From the NCBI GenBank assembly GCA_963678675.1, contig OY783196.1, positions 14,502,138-14,566,137 of the forward strand: 64,000 nt of DNA. Direction: 5' to 3'. Source of the stretch: Xiphydria camelus. Taxonomy: Eukaryota; Arthropoda; Insecta; Hymenoptera; Xiphydriidae. Positions 55,763-64,000 of this stretch are shown here, one piece after another. A model generated the notes under the pieces. That model was not told where the DNA came from. It saw only the letters and a list, made by a program, of their open reading frames with translations, and made no database searches. Position numbers and translations under genes: made by a program. How positions within the stretch are numbered: position 1 is the first letter of the stretch; every line of letters starts with the position of its first letter.

Positions 55763-56949
55763 ATATGCCTTTGTCGGAAATTAGAAATGCGGTAAAAAGA
55801 AACATTAAAAGACGAAAACACACCATGAGCAGAAAAGAAAGAGCTAAATTAAAAGCTAGAAGTAAGCACCCACTTCGAGATCCCTGCAAAGAGACACGCA
55901 GAAAAGGGTGCAATAATTTAATAGGTCTTGATCAGCGGAAATCAATACATCAAAAATATTGGCTACTATCTTGGAATAATCAGCGAAAATTCATACTGAA
56001 TTCGTGTTCACGGTTGCCAGTTAAGAGAAGGACAAAAGTTGACAATTCACAAAGGAACATGACATTTTGCTACAGACTGCTGCAAGAGTCTGGAAAATAT
56101 GTAGATGTTTGTAAAACATTTTATCTAGGGACACTTGGATACCATCACAAAAATGATGATGTGATTTTTAACGTACTACATAAATCTAAAGCAGGTTCTA
56201 TCATTCCAAACGAGGACCAAAGAGGAAAAAACCCACCTCCTAACAAACTTAACAGGCAAATTATATTAGCACATGTGTGTAAATTCGTTCAATCCATCAA
56301 TATTCCACTATCGTCGAGAACATTCGCCCAGAGTTAAATATTTACCTAGCGACTTTACGATAACCATTATGAACAATGACTTTTTGGAAAAATTTCCGCA
56401 ATATAAATGCGGGTACGAAGCTTACCGAAAAATACTGTTTACTGAAAATATTAGATTTACTAATCTTGGAAACGAGGAATGCGAGCTCTGTGAAATTATG
56501 GACCTGCATTCCTATAAGCGTGAAGACCTTAATCCAGAATGTGACACATGTAAAAAATGGTCAGACCATATAAACCGTGCAAAAACTGCGCGACATTTAT
56601 ATCAAAAACATGCATCTATTAAATATGATTCAAACACTATTTGTGTTTCGGCAGATTTGGAAAAAATAATAATGCTGTCTAGAATGGAAAACTTTTAAAA
56701 AGTTTTGTTTACACAAAGACTTGTTGTATACAACGAAAAATGTATACCCCTTGGAACAAAAAACAAAAAAGTCCTGCCCGTTGCAGTTGTATGGCATGAA
56801 GCTTTGCGTGGCCGGGGAAAAGAGGAGCTAATCAGCACGTTCTTTCAGTTTACACTTCATAATCGTGACGCCGAACATTTTATATTCTGGTTGGACAATA
56901 ATTGTTCAGCGCAAAATAAAAACTGGGTCTTCATGTCGTTTCTCGTCTA

Positions 56950-57346
56950 CAGTATGTCCCGTGGATAACGCAAGTATTTGAATTTCCCTGACATTTGACT
57001 TTGGTAGTGCTTGGAACGGTGCTGTAGTTAGAGTTGGCTTCAGAAGAGTGCGCTGCGTTCTTATGAGCCGTGTTTCCGCGAAACCTGTATGATTATTTCT
57101 CATCACTTCTACACATTATTTACCGTTATTTACAAATTCAGTTAATTTCGAGGTTAGACGCTTCGATTTCCCGAATTAACAGTTCCCGGGAAACCAGACG
57201 TTTTACACTTTTCGCTCTCGAAACACGGCTCGTAAGAACGCAGCGCACTCTTCTGAAGTCAACTCTAACTACAGCACCGTTTCAAGCACTACCAAAGTCA
57301 AATGTCAGGGAAATTCAAATACTTGCGTTACCAATGGGACATACTG
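56950..57346. mobile_element. 397-bp foldback, CAGTATGTCCC ends, TA duplication
   Basis: Ends CAGTATGTCCCGTGG and CAGTATGTCCCATTGG, flanked by TA at 56948-56949 and 57347-57348. Arms share GCAAGTATTTGAATTTCCC and the run around GCAGCGCACTCTTCTGAAG. It interrupts the element 2 gene between FLVY and IVNSS; deletion of the element plus one TA leaves the frame intact. It belongs to the same end family as 15632-16257. Confidence 0.88.
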
Positions 57347-58269
57347 TATATTGTCAATTCTTCTAAGATAGCTGCAGATACGATCTTAGTAAATTATTTT
57401 GAGCTAGGATTCCCTGCATCACCAAATAGAATTGTCATTGAAGCATCAAAAAAAGACACAAGATTTCAATGACTTTGTCCAAGCAGTACAAAAGTCAAAC
57501 AGTGGAAAGGTTACAACAAAAGATATGAATATTAACGATTTTTATGACATTAAAGATTTTTCTTCTGCCCACAAAAGGAACACAATCGAAAAAGAAAAAA
57601 TACTTTTATCCAATATTAACCAAGTTAAGGTCTGTCGAGGTTCTTTCGATTTACATGTTAAGTCTGACCTAAATTCTAGTGAGTTTAAAATACTTAATTT
57701 TCTACGAGGCGACATATACAAGAAAAAGAAAATTCCAGATCCAGACTGCTACAGTTTTCTACGTGGGATTACTGAAGAAAAAAAGGACGGTATAATAAAA
57801 CAACTATTAGGACTTATGGACTACAACATGAAGGAATTTTGGTTAAATTTGCCAGTTACTATTAACGCCGAAATTGTTTTAAAAAACCTGTCATAGAAGA
57901 AAATAATGTATTAGTTATTAAGTGTGTTTTGTTTTCGTTTGTATATTTATTACGTTTTGCTATGAAAAAAGACAGTAAATTTAAAAACAACGCAAAAAAG
58001 CAGCATATGCCACTTACTGCTTTTAAGTATGAATAAAGAAGTACTTAAATCAATGGGAAAAAGCAATATGTGTATTTATTAATCCATATTCCATTTATTT
58101 CGTTTTTTTATTATTAAAACTAAATTCGGAGACCCTTTTTTAATGTTAATGCAAGGTTTTATTAGTAATCTGTCTTGGAAACCCTTCGGCTATAGGCATC
58201 AAAGTTAAAGTTGATTTCCCACAAATTCGTCGGTCAGTAGTTACTGCCTTTCTCCATAGTTGGGCAGTA

Positions 58270-58480
58270 TACTCCTACACATAATTTCCAAAATCGTCCT
58301 TCTTTCTTGACGCACATGGTGGCCCTACCCCTTAATTAAAAATGGCGGCTCGAGCGGTCACTCCCCAAGGTCGAAAACTTGGATTTTTTGTTAAGGCCCA
58401 GAGCTTAACAACATATTAAAAAATTGCGACAACCCCACCTTTTGTAGGGCAAAGGCCTTTTTTGGCCCCCACTGACTGGA
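58270..58480. repeat. Dispersed repeat shared with 62.3 kb
   Basis: 58347-58480 is colinear with about 62275-62410, including GGCGGCTCGAGCGGTCACTC, TTGGATTTTTTGTTAAGGCC and CGACAACCCCACCTTTTGTA. No coding function seen. Confidence 0.75.
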
Positions 58481-58972
58481 CTATACGTACTCCGTAATAA
58501 ATGCAATTTTATCTTCAAAAGTTCCACCTTTTTGTACACTTTCTTCCCATCTATATAGCTGTTGCAAAGATTTAACTTTGCGAAAATTTGTCTGCACACT
58601 AGTGAGTGGTCATCGGGCTATTTTTGCGCTTTCCCAAAATTCAACAGCTTTTCTCTTATAACTTAAGTCGACTTTTCCACTTTCGTCATCAACAATGCAT
58701 TCTGCAGGTTCAAAATTATCTTCCTTTTCTGCTGAAACTGTAGGGTACTCTACAACCAATGCTTTATGGGGCTCAGATGGATTCGCAAAATCCAATACGT
58801 AATCGTATTCAATTAATGGTACGAGATCTACGTTTCTAAAAGTGTTTATAATGTCACGAATTTGATTATGAACTTCAATTTCATCTGACATTATAGGGGT
58901 ATGTGCCAAACCCGTAATTTGAAACGTAGTCGTTAACATGTTTATTACATTTGCAACGTTAATCGGCATCAT
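58481..58972 (-). pseudogene. pogo-like transposase, N-terminal fragment, second lineage
   Basis: Minus-strand frame from MMPINVANVINMLTT, similar in position and character to the MAIINPINVLTLLVAVF start of the 27472-29085 transposase. It leads through an acidic region to KVDLSYKRKAVEFWESAKIAR, the same helix-turn-helix segment as FEYKQSAIDYWNSG in the intact gene. A TGA at 58619-58621 stands where an Arg codon CGA is likely. The frame continues with SVQTNFRKVKSLQQLYRW to a TAG near 58481. Only the N-terminal fifth of the protein is present. Confidence 0.65.
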
Positions 58973-59780
58973 TTTATAATGAAAAGCCTTTGGAGCAATG
59001 ATTAATAACTGTTTCCAATAGAATGGTAACTAATTGCAGTCGTAAATGTAACTGGAAATAAGCTACATCTTTCAGCCATATTTATATTATACTAATACAA
59101 AAACATGTTCATATAAAATTTTTTACGAACGGAAGAGGTATCTTATCAACATGTAATGATAATAGTCACGAGCCAAACATGTTTGCAATACGCGAACCGG
59201 GATGTTTGCTAAAAGGTTATTGGCATCAATGTCGACATAGATCCTGCGTCATGCAACGTTATCATTGAGGTTCATATGATATCTTATGTGTGTTGCTTGA
59301 AAAATACATGTCATTGATTCATTTCAATAAGTTTCATTTTTCATGTAATTGTAAGTACGTGTTTTGCTAAAATAATTAAAAACTGTATGAAATGTATGTA
59401 AATAAAAATGTAGATATCGTTTCATAAGACCGTTTCACTGTTTACGTCAAAACGGCCTTAGTTTCTAAATTTAAAAAAAAGGATAGGTACATAATAAACT
59501 AGGGATTTATGGAAAGAGGTCATTGAGAGGTATTTTTACATAAATTTAAGAAATCCAAAAACCCATTTTTATGGGTCGGTGGTGGGGGTAACTTAAAAAA
59601 AAATTTCCAGAATTTTTCACACCAGTTTTATAGATCGAGAAAAACCATAAAACTTTTATTTCAACTTTTTTCCCTTATCTTTCACCGTTCGGGAGTTATT
59701 CCATGAAGAAAAATCTGCATTTTTTTCAAGGGATGATTTCACCCCCTAAAACCGTAATAAGGCACCAATGAAATGTATTT
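58973..59780. other. No recognised feature
   Basis: AT-rich sequence with homopolymer runs. There is no significant ORF and no repeat partner in this window. Confidence 0.35.
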
Positions 59781-59965
59781 TTGTATTACGCTTCAACTAC
59801 TCTACTTGCACACGGAATAGCGGAATTTTCTCAATTTCCGGGTTCCCTAACTTCCCTTGTCAGTTGTTGTGAAAGAGAGAGGCGTGCAGACTCTTCTCAA
59901 ATCGAGCGAGAAACGAGGCAACCGCGCACACACGTGCGTATTTTAAAAGCGTCACATCCTCAGTA

Positions 59966-60494
59966 AGTGTGCATACCGCATGTCAAAAGAATTATAATAA
60001 TGAGAAACTGATTGCCGCGTATCTTCGTAAAATCGCTAACGCGCCTCTAGTAGCGTCAACATCACGTCGCTCTATTTTCCCGCGAGTTTTAATTAAAAAA
60101 CTCAATGTTTTTTGTGTACTGAAGAAATTAGAAGAGAATAAACTTGATAGCCATGGACTTGCTCCACTCACAATGACAAAGCAACCAGTACCAGACACCT
60201 TATTGAAATTCATTTCATGCACTTGTAGAAAAGGATGCGGTGCAGCATGTGGTTGCAGGAAAGCTGGGTTGAAGTGTTCCGTTGTGTGTGGCTTCTGCAG
60301 TGGTCAGTCATGCGAAAATGTACCGGTGCACCGCGGTGGTTCGAATCGACAGTGAGGACGAAGATGACCAAAATTTACCAATGGAAGAGCAATGTATTTT
60401 CAGAAGCACCGATAATGATGACATTGAGGACACAGATTATACTCAAGACGTCAACACCAACCGACCAAAACCATCAAAGAAAGGCAAACGATAA
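59966..60494 (+). pseudogene. Cys-rich transposon-associated protein, internally deleted
   Basis: The first frame reads VHTACQKNYNNEKLIAAYLR and continues to a Cys-rich block: CTCRKGCGAACGCRK, GLKCSVVCGFC and SGQSCENV. A one-base shift near 60340 joins to VRIDSEDEDDQNLP and an acidic, Lys-ending tail (PSKKGKR). The VHxxC start and the terminal Cys-rich block are features I associate with the same uncharacterised arthropod family as 36451-37197, whose full-length members have several hundred residues between them. Here the middle, including the PGFHALTG-type motif, is missing. Confidence 0.6.
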
Positions 60495-60770
60495 TAATAT
60501 AATCGCGTAGCTCAAGCGTAATTTCAACCTAAAATCACGACGCTGTGGAGTATTAGGGATAAAATTATTATAAATAGCAAGAAACACTAAAAAAATCACA
60601 AAAATTGCGAGTGTTACTATTTTTTTGATGTGTAAACATCTATGCTATGGCTCTGCGGTAGGACCTTCCTGGGAAATTGAGCGTCAGACGTAAGCCATGT
60701 AGATGTGACTGCGTCAGTGTGTGTATGGCGCTACTGCGCATACTATTCGCGCAAGCTGGATTATTTCAAC
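60495..60770. other. No recognised feature
   Basis: No ORF or known element. GC content rises around 60700-60760. This may include the unlocated 5' part of the Helitron that ends at 61768. Confidence 0.3.
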
Positions 60771-61737
60771 GGGAAAACATTTTAGAGAAAAACGTTTAAT
60801 ACAAAACTTTAAGGATTTTCCCTTGGCTACCCAGTGGTCGTATTGGATTTGACCTTGACCGTGACTTTTAAGGTAATATCAAATGCCTTCCTAAACCGTT
60901 CATCCGATTGCGATGAAACTTTGGGGAATGGTTGGACGCATGCCCGCGAAGGTTTCTGAGTTAGTAATCTTATACAGGGTGTTCAAAAAGTACCGGTACT
61001 GATGATTATTATGCCTTCCTAAACCGTTCATCCGATTGCGACGAAAATTTGGGGAACAGTTGGACGCATATTCGCGAAGGTTTGAGTTAGTAAATCGTAT
61101 ACAGGGTGTTCAAAAAGTACCGATACGGATGATTATTATGCCTTCCTAAACCGTTCATCGGATTGCGATGAAACTTTGGGGAATGGTTGGACGCATGCCC
61201 GCGAAGGTTTCTGAGTTAGTAAATCTTATAAAATGTGTTCAAAAAGTACCGGTACTGATGATTATTATGCCTTCCTAAACCGTTCATCCGATTGCGATGA
61301 AAAGTTGGGAAATGGTTGGACGCATGCCCGCGAAGGTTTCTGAGTTAGTAAATATTATACAGGGTGTTCAAAAAGTACCGGTACGGATGATTATTATGCC
61401 TTCCTAAACCGTTCATCCGATTGCGATGAAAATTTGGGGAACAGTTGGACGCATATCCGCGAAGGTTTCTGAGTTAGTAAATCTTATACAGGGTGTTCAA
61501 AAAGTCGAACTATACTTGACCTAAATTTGACCTCCGCTGACAATAAAGGTAACATGAAAAAAATGGTCATGGACACATTTGAACGTGAAAAAAAATTAAT
61601 TAGTCCTTGATATAACCTTGAAGGTCATGGTCAAGGTGAAATCTAATATGACCATTGCGTAGCCCGGGAAAAATACTAAAAGTTTTGTATTAAAAATGTA
61701 TTTAAACAATGGTGGACGGACAAAATCAATCCAGAAT
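60771..61737. repeat. Inverted arms enclosing a satellite array
   Basis: The left arm (about 60795-60862: TACAAAACTTTAAGGATTTT, GGCTACCCAGTGGTCGTA, TTGGATTTGACCTTGACC) and right arm (about 61620-61700) are reverse complements. They match the inner arms of the MITE at 22102-22499. A tandem array occupies the centre. Confidence 0.78.
60885..61512 (+). repeat. Tandem satellite, 128-bp unit, five copies
   Basis: GCCTTCCTAAACCGTTCATC starts at 60885, 61013, 61140, 61269 and 61398 (periods 127-129). Each unit ends with TATACAGGGTGTTCAAAAAG, the terminal sequence of the neighbouring MITE family, followed by a TACCGGTA-like box in most copies. Confidence 0.93.
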
Positions 61738-61768
61738 CTACCCGTGCGAAGCCGGGACGGGCTGCTAG
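61738..61768 (+). mobile_element. Helitron 3' terminus
   Basis: The sequence CCCGTGCGAAGCCGGGACGG can form a CCCGT/ACGGG hairpin and is followed closely by CTAG at 61765-61768 and then T. A GC hairpin just before CTAG, with T as the next base, is the canonical Helitron 3' end, and this wording is widespread in insect Helitrons. No Rep/helicase ORF and no certain 5' TC end were found; the upstream array suggests a non-autonomous element. Confidence 0.8.
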
Positions 61769-62437
61769 TAAGTTATAAATCTAATATAATAATAATAAAT
61801 ATTTTATTATAGACAAAATTAAACTTCTTTATGTCGAACTACGACGTCATATTCCCCAATTAAACTCGGACCGCAGATAATTGTAAAATGTTTACACATC
61901 CTCCATGAGTACAACGGCACTCACACCTTTTTTTTGGGAAAAATGTTCATCTTTCCACCGCTGTATATCGCGTCGCATTTATCGATATTTATAAATTGAT
62001 ATATTTTTCATTTATCGAAAAATTTTGATATCTTGGTCGTAAGTGTAATTTGTTCTAAGAAAATTTACCGTCAAAAATGGAAAGTGTTACTATGTTTTGG
62101 GAAAAATGTTCATCTTTCCGCCGCTGCAACTCGAAACACATTAGAGTTATAAAAAAACGAAGATACAAAAAATATGAAGAATTTTATCTTCTTTAACTTT
62201 TATTTAAACATTTTTGTTGCAAAATCAACCGCTGGGGTTATTTTGAGGAAAAAACATTTTTGTCTCTTTAATTCAAGATGGCGGCTCGAGCGGTCACTCC
62301 CCAAAGTCGAAAGCTTGGATTTTTTGTTAAGGCCCAGACCTTAACAACATATTTAAAAATTGCGACAACCCCACCTTTTGTAGGGCAAAATCCCCCACTG
62401 ACTGTACTATATGGTTCAACCCACAGTTTGAAATTGT
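61769..62437. repeat. Dispersed repeats related to 48.1-48.5 and 58.3-58.5 kb
   Basis: 61960-62265 corresponds to 48170-48470, and 62275-62410 to 58347-58480. In both latter places the block ends next to a transposase remnant on the minus strand. It may be a shared 3' region of a transposon. Confidence 0.65.
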
Positions 62438-62800
62438 TCACTTTATAATAAATCTATCACCTGGTGCTAGCCCTCCGTTTGTTTTAAGACTGTGCTGAAC
62501 AAATACTATGCCAAAGGGATCCTTTTTTCTGCCTGACTTGATCAGTTCAACATAAGACTCGGGGTTGTCACTTTTTCCAGTTTTAGTCTTTTTTTCTCTA
62601 TTGCACCAAAGTCTATCTATTTTCATCATAGAATGTCCTGGTACTGGATACCACACTTCAATGTTAGTAAATGTATTGTTCTTACATAGCTGATATAAGT
62701 AACAAAAAAGTATATGCCATAACTGACTAATATAATATTCGTCCTGTGCATTGGTCACAGGCAATGGTAGGTTTTTTTCATAATCAAAACATATCACCAC
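62438..62800 (-). pseudogene. DUF7869-like protein, internally deleted fragment
   Basis: The minus-strand frame MVICFDYEKNLPLPVTNAQD, followed by EYYISQLWH, resembles the segment before the proposed nuclease core of this family. It then jumps to NIEVWYPVPGHSMM, IDRLW and YVELIKSGRKKDPFGI, which correspond to the GHS...D...E region and beyond of elements 1 and 2. The intervening QNKN motif is deleted. The frame is open to the TAA at 62438. Confidence 0.65.
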
Positions 62801-63580
62801 TTCCGATGGATCTGTCGATTTCTGAGCTTTGGCTAACTCACAGAATCAGACATTTCTATGGAAAAAAGTCAAGCATGTGTGCCGATAATCGAAAATGTAC
62901 GCATTCACCTAGCAACAAATCTCTACTACAAAACACCAACTTCACTACTGTTCACTTTCCACGCGCGTCAAAGTCAAAAAGTGGCCAAGTCCATGGACTT
63001 AGCTACTTATTGACACTTAGCTACTTCTTGCACTGAAATACTGACCCACACATTACGGTTCATAAATATAGCTTTTCAAGCATTTACCTACGTCTTGCCA
63101 CGAATTTAACCTCACTAATCGATAGTACGTTTAAATGTAAGTAGACGGCACTGCATAACACAATTTCATAAAAATGTGGACTTAGCCACTTCTTGCACTG
63201 ACCCCTTCAATTGGTTTAATTAGTAGTAAATAAAATAAATAACTACGCAATATTGACTCGGTACTAATAGATAATACGATGGATATCATTTATTGCCGTA
63301 AAATATATTCTATATTGTGTTTTTCATCTACCATTGCCAGTAAACTTTTTGCCGGTCGGGACTGTCCGGGCTTTGCCCCAATACACGAAATAGCTTGTAT
63401 ATACAGACGACGCACTCTTCTGGGTGCGAATGAGAACGACGATCGTGGCAACGTTGCACATCAGCTGTGGCCTACTGTGGCGACCCGTCACGCTACGGCG
63501 GCCTACCGCCAGATAGCGCCGACCCTCGACTCGCGGCTCCGGCCTACGGCTTCTCGTTAGTGGTCCAACAACGGGCAAGT
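62801..63580. other. No recognised gene
   Basis: Short ORFs on both strands (62746-63036, 63279-63560, 63324-63623) overlap one another and show no family motifs. GC content increases from about 63350. A TATATAAG box is at 63584-63591. Confidence 0.35.
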
Positions 63581-63583
63581 TAC

Positions 63584-63591
63584 TATATAAG
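63584..63591 (+). promoter_or_regulatory. Candidate TATA box upstream of the ribozyme-like sequence
   Basis: TATATAAG, about 35 bp before the hammerhead-like region and about 220 bp before the ATG at 63811. Spacing fits transcription starting near 63615, which would place the ribozyme at the extreme 5' end of the transcript. Confidence 0.4.
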
Positions 63592-63623
63592 ACCGTAACT
63601 GCCCGTCTCTCACGGAGGACCAC

Positions 63624-63696
63624 AGAGCATCTAAGGCAGGAGTCGGCCTAGCCTTACTGACGAGTCCACAGGTCGACTCCGGGACGAAACGCTCCG
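63624..63696 (+). ncRNA. Hammerhead ribozyme-like sequence (stem III open)
   Basis: The conserved core CTGACGA (63657-63663) and GAAA (63686-63689) are separated by stem II GTCC/GGAC (63664-63667 and 63682-63685) with a 14-nt loop. Stem I is TAAGGC/GCCTTA (63632-63637 and 63651-63656), extended by AGG/CCT past one bulged A. Cleavage would follow C63631. Stem III pairs GAGC (63625-63628) with GCTC (63691-63694). The normally conserved pair 15.2-16.2 is C90 opposite A29 (last two digits), a mismatch explained by a G-to-A change, so activity may be lost or weak. Confidence 0.72.
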
Positions 63697-63810
63697 CCGA
63701 TTAGATGGCGACCACATCTTTTCGCCACACTACGTACATATGTTGCGCGCTCTAGTGAAATCAACCGACAACATTATTTGTGAGCTACGAGAAGATCAAT
63801 TATAAAAAAA

Positions 63811-64000
63811 ATGTCAACTCGAATCCGACACAAGGGAAAATTCGTTTAAAAAAAAGTGCTCGCAAAGAAAATAAAAACCGTAGCGGCTTCCCTAAGAGCA
63901 CGAACACGACACGAATACGATGAAGAAATGGACGAGAAAAATTTAGAGGTTATCCAGTGCGATGGGAGACGTATTGTCGAGCTGCTAGACTTGGCAAAAA
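63811..64000 (+). pseudogene. Mutator-like transposase, N-terminal start, cut by the window edge
   Basis: ATG at 63811 (MSTRIRHKGKFV), then TAA at 63847-63849, after which the same frame continues KKVLAKKIKTVAAS to VIQCDGRRIVELLDLAK at the edge. The basic MSTRxRxxGKF start and the GRRIV(D/E)LxxLA motif are what I know from the N-terminus of arthropod Mutator-like transposases, the family whose C-terminus is at 50320-50874. The stop probably replaced a Ser codon (TCA to TAA). The rest lies beyond the window. Confidence 0.65.

Larger units (their letters stand above)
52810..57894 (+). pseudogene. DUF7869-like transposon protein, element 2, interrupted
   Basis: Exon 1 is 14 bp (ATG at 52810, MDRKR split codon). 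An intron (52824-52990) joins to exon 2 (LSGTELMLERTCKRQ), and a second intron (about 53146-53330) to exon 3 (DLTIIEPEE). Exon 3 has repeats of a SNNFEE motif and one CAA-to-TAA change at 53534. The frame resumes after the palindrome at 55766 (MPLSEIRNAVKRN), with RKERAKLKARSK, KYWLLSWNNQRKF and GTLGYHH. After a frameshift near 56335 come KNFRNINAG-region sequence, CELCEIMDLH, CDTCKKW, VVWHEALRGRG and DNNCSAQNKNWV. The foldback follows, then IVNSSKIAADTI, another shift near 57470, and KKTQDFNDFVQAV to the TAG. It is similar in plan to element 1 but clearly diverged. Confidence 0.7.
52242..58269 (+). mobile_element. TIR transposon encoding a DUF7869-like protein, element 2
   Basis: Ends TACTGCCCAACTATGGAGAA match in both orientations for over 30 bp (to GGCAGTAACTA), flanked by TA at 52240-52241 and 58270-58271. 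The box GGCAGTAA or its complement recurs subterminally on both sides (about 52264, 52355, 52436, 52540, 57970, 58015). It contains one spliced gene, interrupted by a 2.0 kb palindrome (53766-55762) and a 397-bp foldback (56950-57346). Without these it would be about 3.6 kb. Confidence 0.87.

Noticed and set aside
52242..58269. TSD longer than TA for element 2 (TATA)
   Set aside because: Left and right flanks agree only in TA outside the matched TIRs; TATA arises by counting part of the TIR.
60885..61512. Regularly spaced repeats resembling a CRISPR array
   Set aside because: Repeat and intervening sequence are both conserved, period is 128 bp and the context is a eukaryotic transposon; it is a tandem satellite.
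63279..63623. Two overlapping ORFs next to the ribozyme-like sequence
   Set aside because: Opposite strands, arbitrary composition, no family motif; the region is better explained as transposon leader or flank.
1..64000. tRNA, rRNA or snRNA genes
   Set aside because: No cloverleaf with A and B boxes, no rRNA core sequences and no snRNA-like signatures were recognised by eye; a tRNAscan/Infernal run would be decisive.

Overview
This is eukaryotic nuclear DNA, most probably from an insect. Evidence: AT-rich intergenic sequence, GT-AG introns inside transposase genes, a mariner, piggyBac, pogo-like and APE-type LINE complement, many foldback and MITE elements with TA, TTA or TTAA target duplications, and a Helitron terminus. 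The mix looks like what I know from ants and other Hymenoptera, but that placement is inference. No bacterial operon, CRISPR array, rRNA or tRNA was seen. I find only one candidate non-transposon gene: a 120-residue secreted protein at 34619-34981 on the minus strand. Everything else I can name is mobile DNA or its debris, often nested.

Layout. 1-15 kb is a mosaic of large inverted repeats: arms 2260-3679 and 13448-14855 face each other; 4261-7840, 9309-10593 and 11257-11978 are foldback elements; one mariner (811-2095) sits at a TA whose empty paralogue survives near 12050. 15-18 kb holds more foldbacks and MITEs. 18.2-22.0 kb is a frameshifted tyrosine-recombinase element whose 5' end lies in a 0.7 kb palindrome. 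22.9-26.2 kb is a LINE with APE endonuclease and reverse transcriptase, broken only at two homopolymers. 27-33 kb contains an open pogo-like transposase (minus strand), a divergent small ORF, and an inverted partial second copy split by a complete piggyBac with an intron and an apparently intact 589-residue transposase.

33-42 kb has MITEs, the secreted-protein candidate, tandem repeats, a truncated transposon gene flanked by an inverted copy of its own last exon, and a higher-order array whose unit carries a hairpin element. 42.6-48.1 kb and 52.2-58.3 kb are two TIR-bounded transposons encoding proteins of one family, which I associate with DUF7869; both have TA duplications and subterminal repeats, and both are split by later insertions. 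Between them lie a second copy of the inserted 1.7 kb repeat and the C-terminal end of a Mutator-like transposase. 58-64 kb has fragments of pogo-like, Cys-rich and DUF7869-like genes, a 128-bp satellite beside a Helitron 3' end, and at the right edge a hammerhead-ribozyme-like sequence just upstream of the start of a Mutator-like transposase ORF.

Insertion order can be read in several places because empty sites exist elsewhere in the window: piggyBac into pogo-like copy 2; a 2.0 kb palindrome and a 0.4 kb foldback into the second DUF7869-like element; a hairpin MITE into that palindrome; a TTAA element into repeat X, itself inside the first DUF7869-like element. All family assignments come from reading motifs by eye, not from searches.
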